A stretch of 45,870 nt of DNA. Origin: Nesterenkonia massiliensis. Lineage in GTDB: Bacteria; Actinomycetota; Actinomycetes; Actinomycetales; Micrococcaceae. The translations under genes were made by a program, and so were the position numbers. The notes below the pieces were generated by a model. The model was not told where the DNA came from. It saw only the letters and a list, made by a program, of their open reading frames with translations, and did no database searches. The stretch is from assembly GCF_000455245.1 (NCBI RefSeq), contig NZ_HG005166.1, positions 320,195-366,064 on the forward strand, in the 5' to 3' direction. Numbering within the stretch: position 1 is the stretch's first letter; each line of letters begins with the position of its first letter. This document shows positions 15,381 to 24,642 of the stretch, piece after piece.

Positions 15381-17135
15381 ATCAGTCAGCAGAGCACCGC
15401 AGCAGCGGAGGAAGGTTCCGGCCGTCCGCTGCTGACCCTGGGGCGGCGCCTGAGTCGGCTGCCAAAACTCTGGGCGCAGTCCCTGATGTTCCGCGCCGTG
15501 TTCTATACGGGCCTCTTCACTGTGTTGGGGACCGGTCTGATCACCTACTTCCTGGTCCAGCAGGTCACCACGGGGCTGTATCAGGAGCGGCTTGAGCAGG
15601 TCCAGATTGAAGCTACTACCGCACTGGTGGATGCCCGCAATCAGTACGAATCGCTCTCCTTCTCAGAACCGCAGTCCGAAGAGGCTGCCATTGCGGTGCT
15701 GGACAATGTGGGCGGCCCGGCCGCACAGCAGCACCGCGGCATCATTCTGATCGGGCTGGAGGACACCGCCACGCCCTATATGGCCGATACCTCCACTGGA
15801 GCGCTGCCGCTGAGTATTATCGGCTCTGATCTGCGTGAATCGGTGCTGGCAGATAGGCAGAGCCAGTTCTGGCAGCCGGTGGGGATCCCTGTAAGCGGCG
15901 GGCAGCCTGTACCGGGCATCGTCTTCGGCATGCATGTCAGCATCGCCGGGCAGTCCTACGGGCTGTTCTTCGTCTATGACTTCTCCTCGGTGCAGGAGAA
16001 CATCCACTTCGTCTTCCGGATCTTCATCATTGCCGCAGCGGCCATGCTGCTGCTCAATATGCTCATCGCCGCCTGGGTGACCCGCACTGTGGTGCGCCCG
16101 GTCTCCTACGCCGCCGAGGTCTCCGAGCGAATCGCCGAGGGGCAGCTGGAACAGCGGCTGGCAGTGGTGGGCGAGGATGAGATCGCCCGTCTGGGAGTGT
16201 CCTTCAACAGGATGGCCTCCACTCTGCAGGAGCAGATCACCCAGCTGGCGAATCTCTCCAAGATGCAGCAGCGCTTCGTTTCCGATGTCTCCCATGAGCT
16301 GCGCACCCCGCTGACCACCATCAGCATGGCTGCGAGCATGCTGCATGAATCCCGCGAGGACTTCGACCCCATCAGCCAGCGCTCCACTGAGCTGCTGCAC
16401 CACCAGGTGGAACGCTTCCAGGCACTGCTGGCGGACCTGCTGGAGATGTCCAGATTCGACGCCGGCGCTGCTGAACTCTCCATCAGCGATGTAGACCTGC
16501 TCTCGCTGGCCCGCGAGGTGCTCATTGCCGCAGCCCCGCTGGCGGAACAGGCCGGAGCGGAGATGAATGTTGTGGTGCAGCGGGAGCCGGAATCGGCTGC
16601 GGCACAGAGTGCTGCCGGCGAGGGAGACTTCATTGCCGAAGTGGACCGCCGACGGATCGACCGTATTCTGCGCAACTTGATCAATAACGCCATTGAGCAT
16701 GCCGAGGGGCGTCCGGTGGACCTGATTATTGCGGCCAGCCCCACCTCCGTAGGCATTGCGGTGCGGGACCACGGCATCGGGATGACTCCAGCTGAGGTTG
16801 CCCACGTCTTCGACCGGTTCTGGCGCGCCGATCCGGCCAGGGCGCGTACCACCGGCGGCTCCGGGCTTGGCCTATCCATCGCCACGGAGGACACCCGGCT
16901 GCACCAGGGAAGCCTGGACGCCTGGGGCCAGAAAGGTCAGGGTTCCTGCTTCCGGCTTGTGCTGCCCCGTCACCAGGGACAGCCTTACCGGGCCGCACCG
17001 CTGTCCCTGCCCCCGGTGTACCGGCCGCAGGACCGCGAGCGGATTACCGCAGAGAGCCAGGGCTTCATCGTCGGAGAGATCACTCACGACCGAGTGCACG
17101 AGCAGTCCCTCTACCCGCAGGAGGATTCATCATGA
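15381..17135 (+). CDS. mtrB: sensor histidine kinase MtrB
   Basis: Membrane kinase partner of MtrA. The frame is open from the mtrA stop. I place the start at ATC 15381, a rare initiation codon seven nt after AGGGGAG, because the 35 residues before the first conventional ATG (15486) read like a cytosolic tail (GRRLSRLPKLWAQS) and ATG 15486 has no ribosome site. This gives 584 residues (549 from ATG 15486). Helix 1 starts at about residue 38, an extracytoplasmic sensor domain follows, and helix 2 is at about 215 (IFIIAAAAMLLLNMLIAAWV). HAMP comes next, then HisKA with His305 in VSDVSHELRTPLTTIS. The ATPase boxes are NLINNAIEHAEG, DHGIGM and GGSGLGLSIA. Its stop overlaps lpqB by four bases. Confidence 0.93.
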   Translation: MSQQSTAAAEEGSGRPLLTLGRRLSRLPKLWAQSLMFRAVFYTGLFTVLGTGLITYFLVQQVTTGLYQERLEQVQIEATTALVDARNQYESLSFSEPQSEEAAIAVLDNVGGPAAQQHRGIILIGLEDTATPYMADTSTGALPLSIIGSDLRESVLADRQSQFWQPVGIPVSGGQPVPGIVFGMHVSIAGQSYGLFFVYDFSSVQENIHFVFRIFIIAAAAMLLLNMLIAAWVTRTVVRPVSYAAEVSERIAEGQLEQRLAVVGEDEIARLGVSFNRMASTLQEQITQLANLSKMQQRFVSDVSHELRTPLTTISMAASMLHESREDFDPISQRSTELLHHQVERFQALLADLLEMSRFDAGAAELSISDVDLLSLAREVLIAAAPLAEQAGAEMNVVVQREPESAAAQSAAGEGDFIAEVDRRRIDRILRNLINNAIEHAEGRPVDLIIAASPTSVGIAVRDHGIGMTPAEVAHVFDRFWRADPARARTTGGSGLGLSIATEDTRLHQGSLDAWGQKGQGSCFRLVLPRHQGQPYRAAPLSLPPVYRPQDRERITAESQGFIVGEITHDRVHEQSLYPQEDSS

Positions 17136-18898
17136 CCCGCCGCCTGCGTTCAGGCCTGCTGGCCTGCCTTGCACTGCTGGGCCTTGTCCTCAGCGGCTGT
17201 GCGCCCACGCTGCCCACGGATGGTCCGGTCCAGGCAGTCGAGGCGGAGGAGGTGGTGGCCTTCAGCTATGTCTACAGGCCCAGTGAGCCGTCACCGGGTG
17301 CCTCCCCTGAGGAGATCATCAACGGCTTTATCCAGGCCGGCGCTGGTCCCCAAGACGACTATTCGGTAGCGCGGCAGTACCTCACTGCTGAAGCCCGCAG
17401 CGAATGGTCTCCGGGACAGCAGACCATGATTTACTCCACCCCGCCGAATTACCAGCCGGCCGGGGAGGGGGAGTACCAGATGGAGCTCAATGTGGATTCC
17501 CGGGTGGACTCCACCGGCATTATGTTCCGCACCGATGAGTTTGTCCGTGAGACTTTTGAGCTGGAACAGGTCGAGGGTGAATGGCGGATCAGCTCCCTTC
17601 CCGAGGGACTGGGCAAGATCCTGGACCAGACGATGTTCGAACGGGCTCATACCGCGGTGGAGCAGTACTTCTTCGATCCGCAGCTGCGTTATGCAGTGCC
17701 GGACCAGCGCTGGTTCGTCACCAGGCCCAGCCTGCTGGGCGACATTGCTACCAGCATCCTGGCCGGTCCGGCCCCCTGGCTTGATCAGGCTGTGGTGTCC
17801 GCGTTCCCGCGTGGTGCAGAACTGGGGCGTCCCACCGTCACAGAAGAGGAGCAGGTCGCTTATGTGGACCTGAACCCTGCGGCACTGGCGGGGGCCTCGC
17901 AGTCTGATCTGCTGCTGATGCAGCGTCAGATGGAGATGGCGTTGGAACAGGTCGGCGGAGTCGAGGAAGTCAGGCTGACCGTGAACCAGGAAGAGTTGGA
18001 GCTGCCCAACCCGGAGGAGCTGCCGGAGGATCAGCAGCTGAATCTTCAGGCGCATCCACAGGTCAGCAATATCCAGGTAGGTGTTCTGAATGATCAGTTG
18101 GCCCTGCAGCGCGGCACTGTGACTGAGCAGATCGCGCAGCTGCCGGATATTGCTGAACTCGAGCCGCAGTCCCCTGCCATGTCCGAACTGACCGGTGCCG
18201 ATGCCTTCGCGTTCCTCAACGGTGACGGTGATGCGCTCTACCATGTGCGCCCCGGACAGGATGAAGCGGAGCTGGTACTGGAGGGCGAGGACCTCACGCG
18301 CCCCTCTATGGACAATTTTGGCTGGACCTGGACGGTCTCACATGACGACGGCGAAACCATGGTCAACACCGTGCCCTTTGATGATCCTGCTGCCGGAGAA
18401 GCACGCCAGATCAGCGCTGACCTGCTGGAGGATCGGCGGGTGACATCGCTGCGGATCGCTCAGGATGGCACGCGTGCCGTTCTCGTGGTGGATGATGCCA
18501 CCGAGTCAACCATCTACATTGCCGCTGTCATCCGTGATGAGCAGGGAGTACCGCGAGCGCTGGGGCAGGCTGTGCCGCTGCCGTCCGAAAGTGCCGTGAC
18601 CGAGGTGCGCTGGAGCGGATCCACCGGCGATGAGCTGTTGGCATGGTCCCCTTACAGCCCCGGAGAGGCCCAGGAACAAGGCGTGGAGGAACTGACTCGG
18701 GATATCTATCGGATTCAGCTCAGCACCGGCGAGGTGCAGAGCCTCTATCCTGTGCTGGGCCTGCTGAATGTCTCTGCAGGTGAAGGTCAGCCCCATGTCA
18801 GTACTGAAAGCGAATCAACGGCCTACTCTTCGCTGGTGGGTTCGCAGTGGCAGCCTAACTACGATATCGAGATCCGCGACCTGGCCTACCCCGGGTAG
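17132..18898 (+). CDS. lpqB: lipoprotein LpqB
   Basis: 588 residues. Signal sequence with hydrophobic LACLALLGLVLSG and lipobox LSGC gives a membrane-tethered extracytoplasmic protein. A GerMN-type domain lies at about 180-290 (VVSAFPRGAELGRPTVTEEE, VAYVDLNPAALAGASQSDLL). The C-terminal half (about 300-580) is a beta-propeller-like LpqB domain (WTWTVSHDDGETMVNTVPF, SLRIAQDGTRAVLVVDD). LpqB interacts with the MtrB sensor region and tunes MtrAB signalling and cell-wall physiology in mycobacteria. The ATG overlaps the mtrB stop, so synthesis is coupled to the kinase. Length and domain order are standard. Confidence 0.95.
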   Translation: MTRRLRSGLLACLALLGLVLSGCAPTLPTDGPVQAVEAEEVVAFSYVYRPSEPSPGASPEEIINGFIQAGAGPQDDYSVARQYLTAEARSEWSPGQQTMIYSTPPNYQPAGEGEYQMELNVDSRVDSTGIMFRTDEFVRETFELEQVEGEWRISSLPEGLGKILDQTMFERAHTAVEQYFFDPQLRYAVPDQRWFVTRPSLLGDIATSILAGPAPWLDQAVVSAFPRGAELGRPTVTEEEQVAYVDLNPAALAGASQSDLLLMQRQMEMALEQVGGVEEVRLTVNQEELELPNPEELPEDQQLNLQAHPQVSNIQVGVLNDQLALQRGTVTEQIAQLPDIAELEPQSPAMSELTGADAFAFLNGDGDALYHVRPGQDEAELVLEGEDLTRPSMDNFGWTWTVSHDDGETMVNTVPFDDPAAGEARQISADLLEDRRVTSLRIAQDGTRAVLVVDDATESTIYIAAVIRDEQGVPRALGQAVPLPSESAVTEVRWSGSTGDELLAWSPYSPGEAQEQGVEELTRDIYRIQLSTGEVQSLYPVLGLLNVSAGEGQPHVSTESESTAYSSLVGSQWQPNYDIEIRDLAYPG

Positions 18899-18992
18899 CG
18901 GCGCCCGGCTCACGACCCGACTCAGGGCGTAGTTTTCCACAGCCGAGACTCGCCGCTGGTTGGCAGCGCATCGGCTCGGCATGCTGGGAACT

Positions 18993-19841
18993 ATGGTTTC
19001 TGGGGCGGGGAGAGGATGCGGCGATGCTGCGCTGCGGCTGCTGGACCGGATGTGGTTCTCAACGCCGGGGACGGCACTGCGCGGTGCCGTGTCCGAGGCA
19101 GCTGATCTGATGAGCCCCACCTGGTGCGTGGGATGTCGGGCAGCTGCGACCGTGCTGTGCCCGCCCTGCCGTACCCAGCTGAGGCTAGTGAGCTCCCACC
19201 CTTTCCGCGCACATCCCTTCCGCGCGGAGGCTCCGGCGCAGGCCCTCCCCGTAATCGGTGCGGATTCTGAGGGACTCTATGTGTTGCCGGTGATCAGTGC
19301 GGCCCGCTACTCCGGCCTGATGGCTGAGGCGCTGCTGGCGTTCAAGGACCATGAGCGCACCGGGCTGCTCCGGCCGCTGGCAGCTGGGCTGTCACGCGCG
19401 CTGGAGGAAGCTGCCGCCACAGTCCTGGAGCCAGGGCCGGCGCTGCTAGTCACACCCCCGCCGTCGTTACGTTCGGTATTGCGTCGTGGCAGGCACCCAC
19501 TGGGCGAACTGGTCGCCGCACTCACGCTGCCCCCAGGCATGGTCCTCGAGCAGCAGCTGCTGCAGCGCTCGGATGGGCCTCGCGCCGTACTGGGCCGTGG
19601 ACAGAAGGCCAGGTCCGCAGCGGCGCGGCGGCGCAGCACCGAACTGACCCTGACAGCTCAGGCTCGTCACAGCATTGACGGCACGCAGGTGCTGTTAGTC
19701 GATGATGTGCTCACAACTGGTGCGACTCTTGCGGCAATGTATGCTCCGCTGGCCGCATCGGGTGCAGAAGTCCGTGGTGCCGCGGTGCTGGCGGCAGCTC
19801 CACGACCACCTCAAGATGACGCTCTGGCCGCTCAGCAGTGA
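18993..19841 (+). CDS. ComF family phosphoribosyltransferase-like protein
   Basis: 282 residues from ATG 18993, which follows GGGAACT. The frame also offers ATG 18981 and TTG 18960. A four-cysteine zinc ribbon occurs at Cys45, Cys48, Cys56 and Cys59 (CVGCRAAATVLCPPC). The type I phosphoribosyltransferase domain follows, with ARYSGLMAEALLAFKDHERT, PPPSLRSVLRRGRHPLGELV and the PRPP loop VLLVDDVLTTGAT at about 232. In competent bacteria ComF helps DNA uptake. In actinobacteria the gene is conserved near secA and its role is unproven. It lies 94 bp after lpqB, without overlap. Family is secure; physiological role is not. Confidence 0.88.
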   Translation: MVSGAGRGCGDAALRLLDRMWFSTPGTALRGAVSEAADLMSPTWCVGCRAAATVLCPPCRTQLRLVSSHPFRAHPFRAEAPAQALPVIGADSEGLYVLPVISAARYSGLMAEALLAFKDHERTGLLRPLAAGLSRALEEAAATVLEPGPALLVTPPPSLRSVLRRGRHPLGELVAALTLPPGMVLEQQLLQRSDGPRAVLGRGQKARSAAARRRSTELTLTAQARHSIDGTQVLLVDDVLTTGATLAAMYAPLAASGAEVRGAAVLAAAPRPPQDDALAAQQ

Positions 19842-19929
19842 CACGCCGGGGGAACCTTCCGGGGGCACTTCCAGTGGAGCAGGATTTGGCCTAGTGTGAA
19901 GTATGGGTACCTGAACAAGAGTCCCATCG

Positions 19930-19971
19930 CAGCAGCGATGGACTCGTTACGCGTTAGTCCATCCGCTGCTG
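19930..19971 (+). promoter_or_regulatory. strong hairpin in the hpf leader
   Basis: CAGCAGCGATGGACT (19930-19944) pairs with AGTCCATCCGCTGCTG (19956-19971) with one bulged C and an 11-nt loop. It lies 29 nt before the hpf ATG and just ahead of AAGGAGG, with no U-run. A TAGTGT box at 19892-19897 could start a leader of about 97 nt that includes it. It may be a leader stability element or a terminator of the comF-like gene. Confidence 0.6.
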
Positions 19972-20000
19972 TGCCGAGTACGGACACCAAGGAGGACGCC

Positions 20001-20726
20001 ATGACCCTGCAGGTCACCTACACCGGCCGCAACATCTCCATCCCTGATGCGTTCAAAGAGCACGTCGACCACAAGAGCAGCAAGATCGAACAGCTCGCTG
20101 ATAAGGGACAGCGGCTGGAGGTCAAGGTCTCCGAAAACTCCCACCGCCGTGCAGACACCTGCATCACCGTGGAGCTGACCGTGGTGGGTCGCGGAAAAGT
20201 GGTGCGCTCTGAAGCGCAGGCAGGGGACAAATTCGCCGCCTTTGAAATTGCCTGGAACAAACTCACCGAAAGGCTGCGCCGGGCGCGGGATAAGAAGAAG
20301 AGCCAGTCACGCAGCAACGGCACGTTGGGGCACCCCGCTCCGTCCGTGGGGGAGGCGTTGGCAGACGTGCCGCCAGTGGAAACCAGCCGCCCGCTCTACG
20401 AGCAGGTTCTCGATGCTGAGGCTGCAGACAACGTCCCGCCCCAGGAAGAAGAAATAGATGTACCGATCAGGATCCGCCGCAAGGTATTCGCCGCTGAGCC
20501 GATGAGCGTTGATGCCGCCGTCGACGCTATGGAACTGGTCGGGCACGACTTTTACCTCTACATCGACTCCGAAACAGGCCACCCCTCCGCCGTGTACCGG
20601 CGCCGCGGATGGACCTACGGGGTCATCTCACTGGATGCGCAGAAGACCGCGCAGGAGCCTGACACCGAGGAACGGGCTTACCGGGCCGATAACGGGACCA
20701 CCCGGTCCCATGTGCGGGCGGCATAG
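20001..20726 (+). CDS. hpf: long-form ribosome hibernation promoting factor HPF
   Basis: 241 residues from ATG 20001, seven nt or so after AAGGAGG. The N-terminal S30AE domain (1-110: VTYTGRNISIPDAFKEHVDH, RADTCITVELTVVGRGKVVR) binds the 30S decoding region. A charged linker with KKKSQSRS follows. The C-terminal dimerisation domain (about 160-230: IRIRRKVFAAEPMSVDAAVD, VGHDFYLYIDSETGHPSAVY) marks the long form, which alone makes 100S ribosome dimers in stationary or stressed cells. Its place before secA is conserved in actinobacteria. A hairpin in the leader suggests transcript-level control. Confidence 0.95.
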   Translation: MTLQVTYTGRNISIPDAFKEHVDHKSSKIEQLADKGQRLEVKVSENSHRRADTCITVELTVVGRGKVVRSEAQAGDKFAAFEIAWNKLTERLRRARDKKKSQSRSNGTLGHPAPSVGEALADVPPVETSRPLYEQVLDAEAADNVPPQEEEIDVPIRIRRKVFAAEPMSVDAAVDAMELVGHDFYLYIDSETGHPSAVYRRRGWTYGVISLDAQKTAQEPDTEERAYRADNGTTRSHVRAA

Positions 20727-20797
20727 CGGTACAGACGCTGTGTTGAACCAGCAGCGTTGAGCTGCCGTGACGGCCGCGGCCGGTGGAGAATCTGCCA

Positions 20798-20814
20798 GGA
20801 ATGAGAACCATTCC
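20798..20814. promoter_or_regulatory. inverted repeat upstream of secA
   Basis: GGAATG (20798-20803) and CATTCC (20809-20814) form perfect arms around five bases. It lies between hpf and secA, about 110 bp before the secA start and about 60 bp before a TACACT -10-like box (20874-20879). It could be an operator or part of the hpf 3' end. Confidence 0.3.
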
Positions 20815-20922
20815 GCGACAGCATCTGCCGGTCGCGGCCCATGCAGTGTTAGCAGGGGTGCGCTGTGGGGCCGTACACTGACATCTTGACTGATGCTGTA
20901 TTGATCTGATGGAGAACTGGCT

Positions 20923-23529
20923 GTGCCTACTCTGCTCGAACGAATCCTCAAAACCGGGGAGAAGAAGGTCCTCAAGCGGCTTCACGGTTATGCCGATGCC
21001 GTGAATCTCCTGGAGGATGAGTTCAAGGCGCTCTCCGACGCCGAACTCAGGCAGGAGACCGAGCGATTCAAGGAACGGCTCAACGAGGGTGAATCCCTGG
21101 ATTCACTGCTGCCGGAGGCATTCGCGGCAGTGCGCGAGGCCGCAGACCGCACCTTGGGCCAGCGCCACTATGACGTCCAGCTCATGGGTGGTGCCGCTCT
21201 GCATCTGGGAAATATCGCGGAGATGGGCACCGGTGAAGGCAAGACGCTGGTGGCCACAGCCCCGGCATATCTCAACGCGCTGACCGGCAAAGGCGTTCAC
21301 GTCATCACCGTTAATGATTACCTGGCCAAGTACCAGGCTGATCTGATGGGTCGTGTTTACCGCTTCCTGGGTCTGACGGTGGGGACGATCACCAATGACC
21401 TCAACCCCGCCGCGCGCCGGCAGGCCTACTCTGCAGACATCACGTACGGCACCAATAACGAATTCGGCTTCGACTTCCTGCGCGACAATATGGCGCAGTC
21501 CCTCGATGACCTGGTCCAGCGTGAGCACCACTTCGCGATCATCGATGAGATCGACTCCATCCTCATTGACGAGGCCCGCACTCCGCTGATCATCTCCGGT
21601 GCCGCCAGCGGAGACATTTCTCGCTGGTACAGCGACTTCGCCACATTGGTTCAGCGGCTGAAGCGCGACGAGGACTACGAGGTCGACGAGAAGAAGCGCA
21701 CGGTGGGTGTGCTGGAGTCCGGAATCGACAAGGTCGAGGACTACTTGGGCATCGAGAACCTCTACGAGACCCAGAACACCACACTGATTCAGTACCTGAA
21801 CAATGCCATCCGCGCCAAAGAGCTCTATAAGCGGGACACCGACTACGTGGTGGTCAAGAACGAAGTGCACATCGTTGATGAGCACACCGGACGTATCCTC
21901 AAGGGCCGCCGCTATAACGAGGGTCTCCACCAGGCCATCGAGGCCAAAGAGGGCGTTCAGATCAAACCCGAGAATCAGACCCGGGCGACCGTGACTCTGC
22001 AGAACTACTTCCGCGGCTACGAGAAGATCGCCGGCATGACGGGTACGGCTGAGACTGAGGCCGCCGAGTTCATGTCCACCTATAAGCTCGGCGTTGTTCC
22101 GATTCCGCCGAATAAGCCTCGCCAGCGAGTCGACCACAACGACCTGGTCTATAAGAACGAGGTCATCAAGTTCGACGCCGTCCTGAAGGACATCATCGAA
22201 CGCCACGAGAAGGGCCAGCCAGTACTGGTGGGCACTGAATCGGTGGAGAAGTCCGAGTATCTCTCCAAGCTGCTGGCTAAGCAGGGCATCCGCCACGAAG
22301 TTCTCAATGCGAAGAACCATGAGCGTGAGGCTGCCATTGTGGCTCGGGCAGGACGCCGCGGCTCGGTGACTGTGGCCACCAATATGGCCGGTCGAGGCAC
22401 TGACATCATGCTCGGCGGCAATGCCGAATTCAACGCAGTCCACGAGATGGAGAAACTCGGCCTGGACCCGGTGGAGAACGCCGAGGAGTACGAGGCCAAG
22501 TGGGATGAGGTCTTTGCCCGCGCGAAGGAAGCGGCTGAGGCTGAGGCCGCTGAGGTCCGCGAATTGGGCGGTCTCTACGTGCTCGGCACCGAACGCCATC
22601 AGTCACGTCGCATTGACAATCAGCTGCGGGGTCGTGCCGGCCGTCAGGGCGACCCGGGGGAGTCCCGCTTCTACATCTCGTTGACCGATGATCTGATGCG
22701 CCTGTTCAACCAGTCGGCTGCGCAGCGCATCATGAACTCCCCGGCCATGGCTGATGAGATCCCGGTGGAGCATAAGTTCGTCTCCGGGGCCATTGCCAAT
22801 GCTCAGCAGCAGCGCGAGTCGCAGAACACTGAGACCCGCAAGAACGTCTTGAAGTACGACGACGTAATGAACCGCCAGCGTGAGGCCATCTACTCTGACC
22901 GCCGCCGGATCCTTGAAGGCGACGATGTCCACGGCAAGGTCCAGCACTTCATCGAAGATGCTGTCTCGCTCATGATCGACGAGAAGACTGCCTCATCCTC
23001 CTCTGAGGACTGGGACTTAGAAGGCCTGTGGGAAGAACTCAAGGGCCTCTACCCGGTCTCGCTGGAGATTGAGGATCTGGTGGAGGAGGCTGGCGGCATC
23101 GACCAGCTTTCGGTCAAGCTGCTCAAGCGTGAACTGGTCTCCGATGCCAAGATCGCCTACGAGAAGAAGGAAGAGGAGATCGGTTCCGAGGCGCTTCGCC
23201 AGCTGGAGCGGCGGGTGCTCCTCTCGGTCATCGATGAGAAGTGGCAGGAGCATCTCTATGAGATGGACTACCTGAAGTCTGGCATCGGGCTGCGTTCGAT
23301 GGCTCAGCGTGATCCGCTGGTGGAGTACCAGCGCGAGGGTTATCTGCTGTTCCAGGCAATGGCTGAGGGCATCCGAGAGGAATCTGTGCGGAAACTGTTC
23401 GCCGCCGAGGTTCAGGCAATCACACCCGCCCACGCGCCGTCGCTGCCGGGGGTCAAGGATGGCCGTGTGGCAGCCTCGGGCAAACAGGTGAAGGTACCCG
23501 GTCTCAAGGACGCCCCAGGCTCGAACTAG
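20923..23529 (+). CDS. secA: preprotein translocase ATPase SecA
   Basis: 868 residues, the housekeeping SecA motor that drives unfolded preproteins through SecYEG. The start is GTG 20923, preceded by TGGAGA. Walker A GTGEGKT (102-108), [37 protein letters not shown], the [19 protein letters not shown] box and motor domain 2 with [16 protein letters not shown] and [17 protein letters not shown] are intact. The scaffold and helical-wing regions follow. The C-terminus ends in a short basic Gly/Pro tail without the cysteine-rich zinc domain that binds SecB in Proteobacteria, as expected here. A strong bidirectional hairpin follows. A single secA is seen in the window; whether a SecA2 exists elsewhere is unknown. 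Confidence 0.98.
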   Translation: MPTLLERILKTGEKKVLKRLHGYADAVNLLEDEFKALSDAELRQETERFKERLNEGESLDSLLPEAFAAVREAADRTLGQRHYDVQLMGGAALHLGNIAEMGTGEGKTLVATAPAYLNALTGKGVHVITVNDYLAKYQADLMGRVYRFLGLTVGTITNDLNPAARRQAYSADITYGTNNEFGFDFLRDNMAQSLDDLVQREHHFAIIDEIDSILIDEARTPLIISGAASGDISRWYSDFATLVQRLKRDEDYEVDEKKRTVGVLESGIDKVEDYLGIENLYETQNTTLIQYLNNAIRAKELYKRDTDYVVVKNEVHIVDEHTGRILKGRRYNEGLHQAIEAKEGVQIKPENQTRATVTLQNYFRGYEKIAGMTGTAETEAAEFMSTYKLGVVPIPPNKPRQRVDHNDLVYKNEVIKFDAVLKDIIERHEKGQPVLVGTESVEKSEYLSKLLAKQGIRHEVLNAKNHEREAAIVARAGRRGSVTVATNMAGRGTDIMLGGNAEFNAVHEMEKLGLDPVENAEEYEAKWDEVFARAKEAAEAEAAEVRELGGLYVLGTERHQSRRIDNQLRGRAGRQGDPGESRFYISLTDDLMRLFNQSAAQRIMNSPAMADEIPVEHKFVSGAIANAQQQRESQNTETRKNVLKYDDVMNRQREAIYSDRRRILEGDDVHGKVQHFIEDAVSLMIDEKTASSSSEDWDLEGLWEELKGLYPVSLEIEDLVEEAGGIDQLSVKLLKRELVSDAKIAYEKKEEEIGSEALRQLERRVLLSVIDEKWQEHLYEMDYLKSGIGLRSMAQRDPLVEYQREGYLLFQAMAEGIREESVRKLFAAEVQAITPAHAPSLPGVKDGRVAASGKQVKVPGLKDAPGSN

Positions 23530-23555
23530 TTGAGCTCTGGCACGTTCGTGCAATG

Positions 23556-23603
23556 ACTAGCCTGAAGGCCCTGCGAGTTGTCTTGTGGGGCCTTCAGCCT
23601 AGT
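23556..23603. terminator. bidirectional terminator hairpin after secA
   Basis: The 16-base arms at 23556-23571 and 23588-23603 (core CTGAAGGCCC with GGGCCTTCAG) pair with one mismatch around a 16-nt loop that includes TTGTCTTGT. It lies between convergent secA and the Rv3235-family gene, overlapping the stop codon of the latter. Confidence 0.8.
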
Positions 23604-24163
23604 TCCAGGGCGGTGATCCTCCAGCGGGCCCGGTGAGCTTCACAGCGCAGGGCACAGGCCCTGGTGCGCTGATTGTCTGTGAAGATCACGCAGACCTCCC
23701 ATGCGGAGGGGCTTACCTGTTGTGTCCGAATGCTGCGGAAGACCAGCTGGGCGGGTCCGTTGCGGTGCTGTCCGGGAGAAAAACGCTGACGATGGCGAGC
23801 CAGTAGCGCTGCCCGGCGGCTCACTTTCTGGTAGATCTCGCCGTCGAGCCAGCGCTGCATCTGATGAACCGGTCGCAGCCCGGCAAACGTCTCGGCCATA
23901 GCCTGGCAGACCATCCTGGAGATCGCAGTGATCTGCCGTTGTTCTTCACGTTCACTTGCCAGCGGCACTGGCGCGCGGCCATCGGGTTTGAGTTCTGACG
24001 TCGCATTGAGTTCTCTTGCGCCCATAGCGTGGAGGAGCCGCGGGACCTCGTCTTCGCGCTGGAGCCGAAATCGGCTTGGCCGCCGCGATGGAGGTTGCTG
24101 AAGCAGTGCGGGCAGAGTGGCTGATGAGCTGCTGGGCTGGCTCTGCGCAGCGTTGAGCGGCAT
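23594..24163 (-). CDS. Rv3235 family protein
   Basis: 189 residues. The N-terminal 60 residues are Ser/Pro/Arg-rich and look disordered. The C-terminal 120 form the small alpha/beta domain of the Rv3235 (DUF6459) family, with ITAISRMVCQAMAETFAGLR, MQRWLDGEIYQKVSRRAALL and the terminal beta segments VFRSIRTQQVSPSAWEVCV and ACALRCEAHRARWRITAL. The family sits beside secA across actinobacteria and has no established function. It is convergent with secA and shares the terminator. It follows the LysM gene by 48 bp on the same strand, so the two are probably cotranscribed. Cytoplasmic, as no signal is seen. Confidence 0.8.
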   Translation of the reverse strand: MPLNAAQSQPSSSSATLPALLQQPPSRRPSRFRLQREDEVPRLLHAMGARELNATSELKPDGRAPVPLASEREEQRQITAISRMVCQAMAETFAGLRPVHQMQRWLDGEIYQKVSRRAALLARHRQRFSPGQHRNGPAQLVFRSIRTQQVSPSAWEVCVIFTDNQRTRACALRCEAHRARWRITALELG

Positions 24164-24211
24164 GTCTTCTCCTGTGCGATCGGCGTCGTATGGGGTTGTA
24201 GCAACGGAAGC

Positions 24212-24484
24212 TCAGCGAATAGCTGGGGGAACAGTCAGCACGGTTCCTGGGCGAAGCCGCGCGGGATCATCCCCGATCAGCTGACGGTTAGCGGTGAACC
24301 AATGGGGCCAGATTCGGGCGATTTCCCAGTCACTTGCATCTGGGCCTGCGTACTCAGCTGCGATGCTCCACAAGGAGTCCTCGAGTCCCACTGTGACCGT
24401 GCTGGTCTCGTCGGTGGATCTGGTGGCCGCCCCAGTGTGCCGCGGCGTGGGGGCTGGGCGGCGGGGTAGAAAACCTTGACTCAT
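24212..24484 (-). CDS. small LysM-domain protein
   Basis: 90 residues from ATG 24484, which follows GGGAG at good spacing. The frame extends upstream to 24535 without support. After a basic, Pro-rich start (GFLPRRPAPTPRHTG) comes a LysM-like module (about 30-88: VTVGLEDSLWSIAAEYAGPD, WEIARIWPHWFTANRQLIGD, LRPGTVLTVPP), here longer than a minimal LysM. There is no signal peptide or membrane helix, which is unusual for a peptidoglycan-binding module. It could act in the cytoplasm or leave by another route. It is upstream of the Rv3235-family gene and divergent from the 194-residue protein gene. Confidence 0.78.
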   Translation of the reverse strand: MSQGFLPRRPAPTPRHTGAATRSTDETSTVTVGLEDSLWSIAAEYAGPDASDWEIARIWPHWFTANRQLIGDDPARLRPGTVLTVPPAIR

Positions 24485-24642
24485 GCTGACTCCCTGTGAT
24501 GCGTCGTGACACTGCATGGATATGGTATGTGCCATTTAGTGTCGTTTGATATTTTCAGATGCTACACAGATGTATTGCGCTTGGGAAGAGCTGCAGGAAA
24601 TATGGGCACAGTATTGCCGTCAAAGCCGAAGGGGGTGTCAGC

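Noticed and set aside
21103-22599. A 498-codon open frame on the minus strand inside secA
   Set aside because: It is antisense to an intact, highly conserved secA and has no recognisable domain; a high-GC shadow frame.
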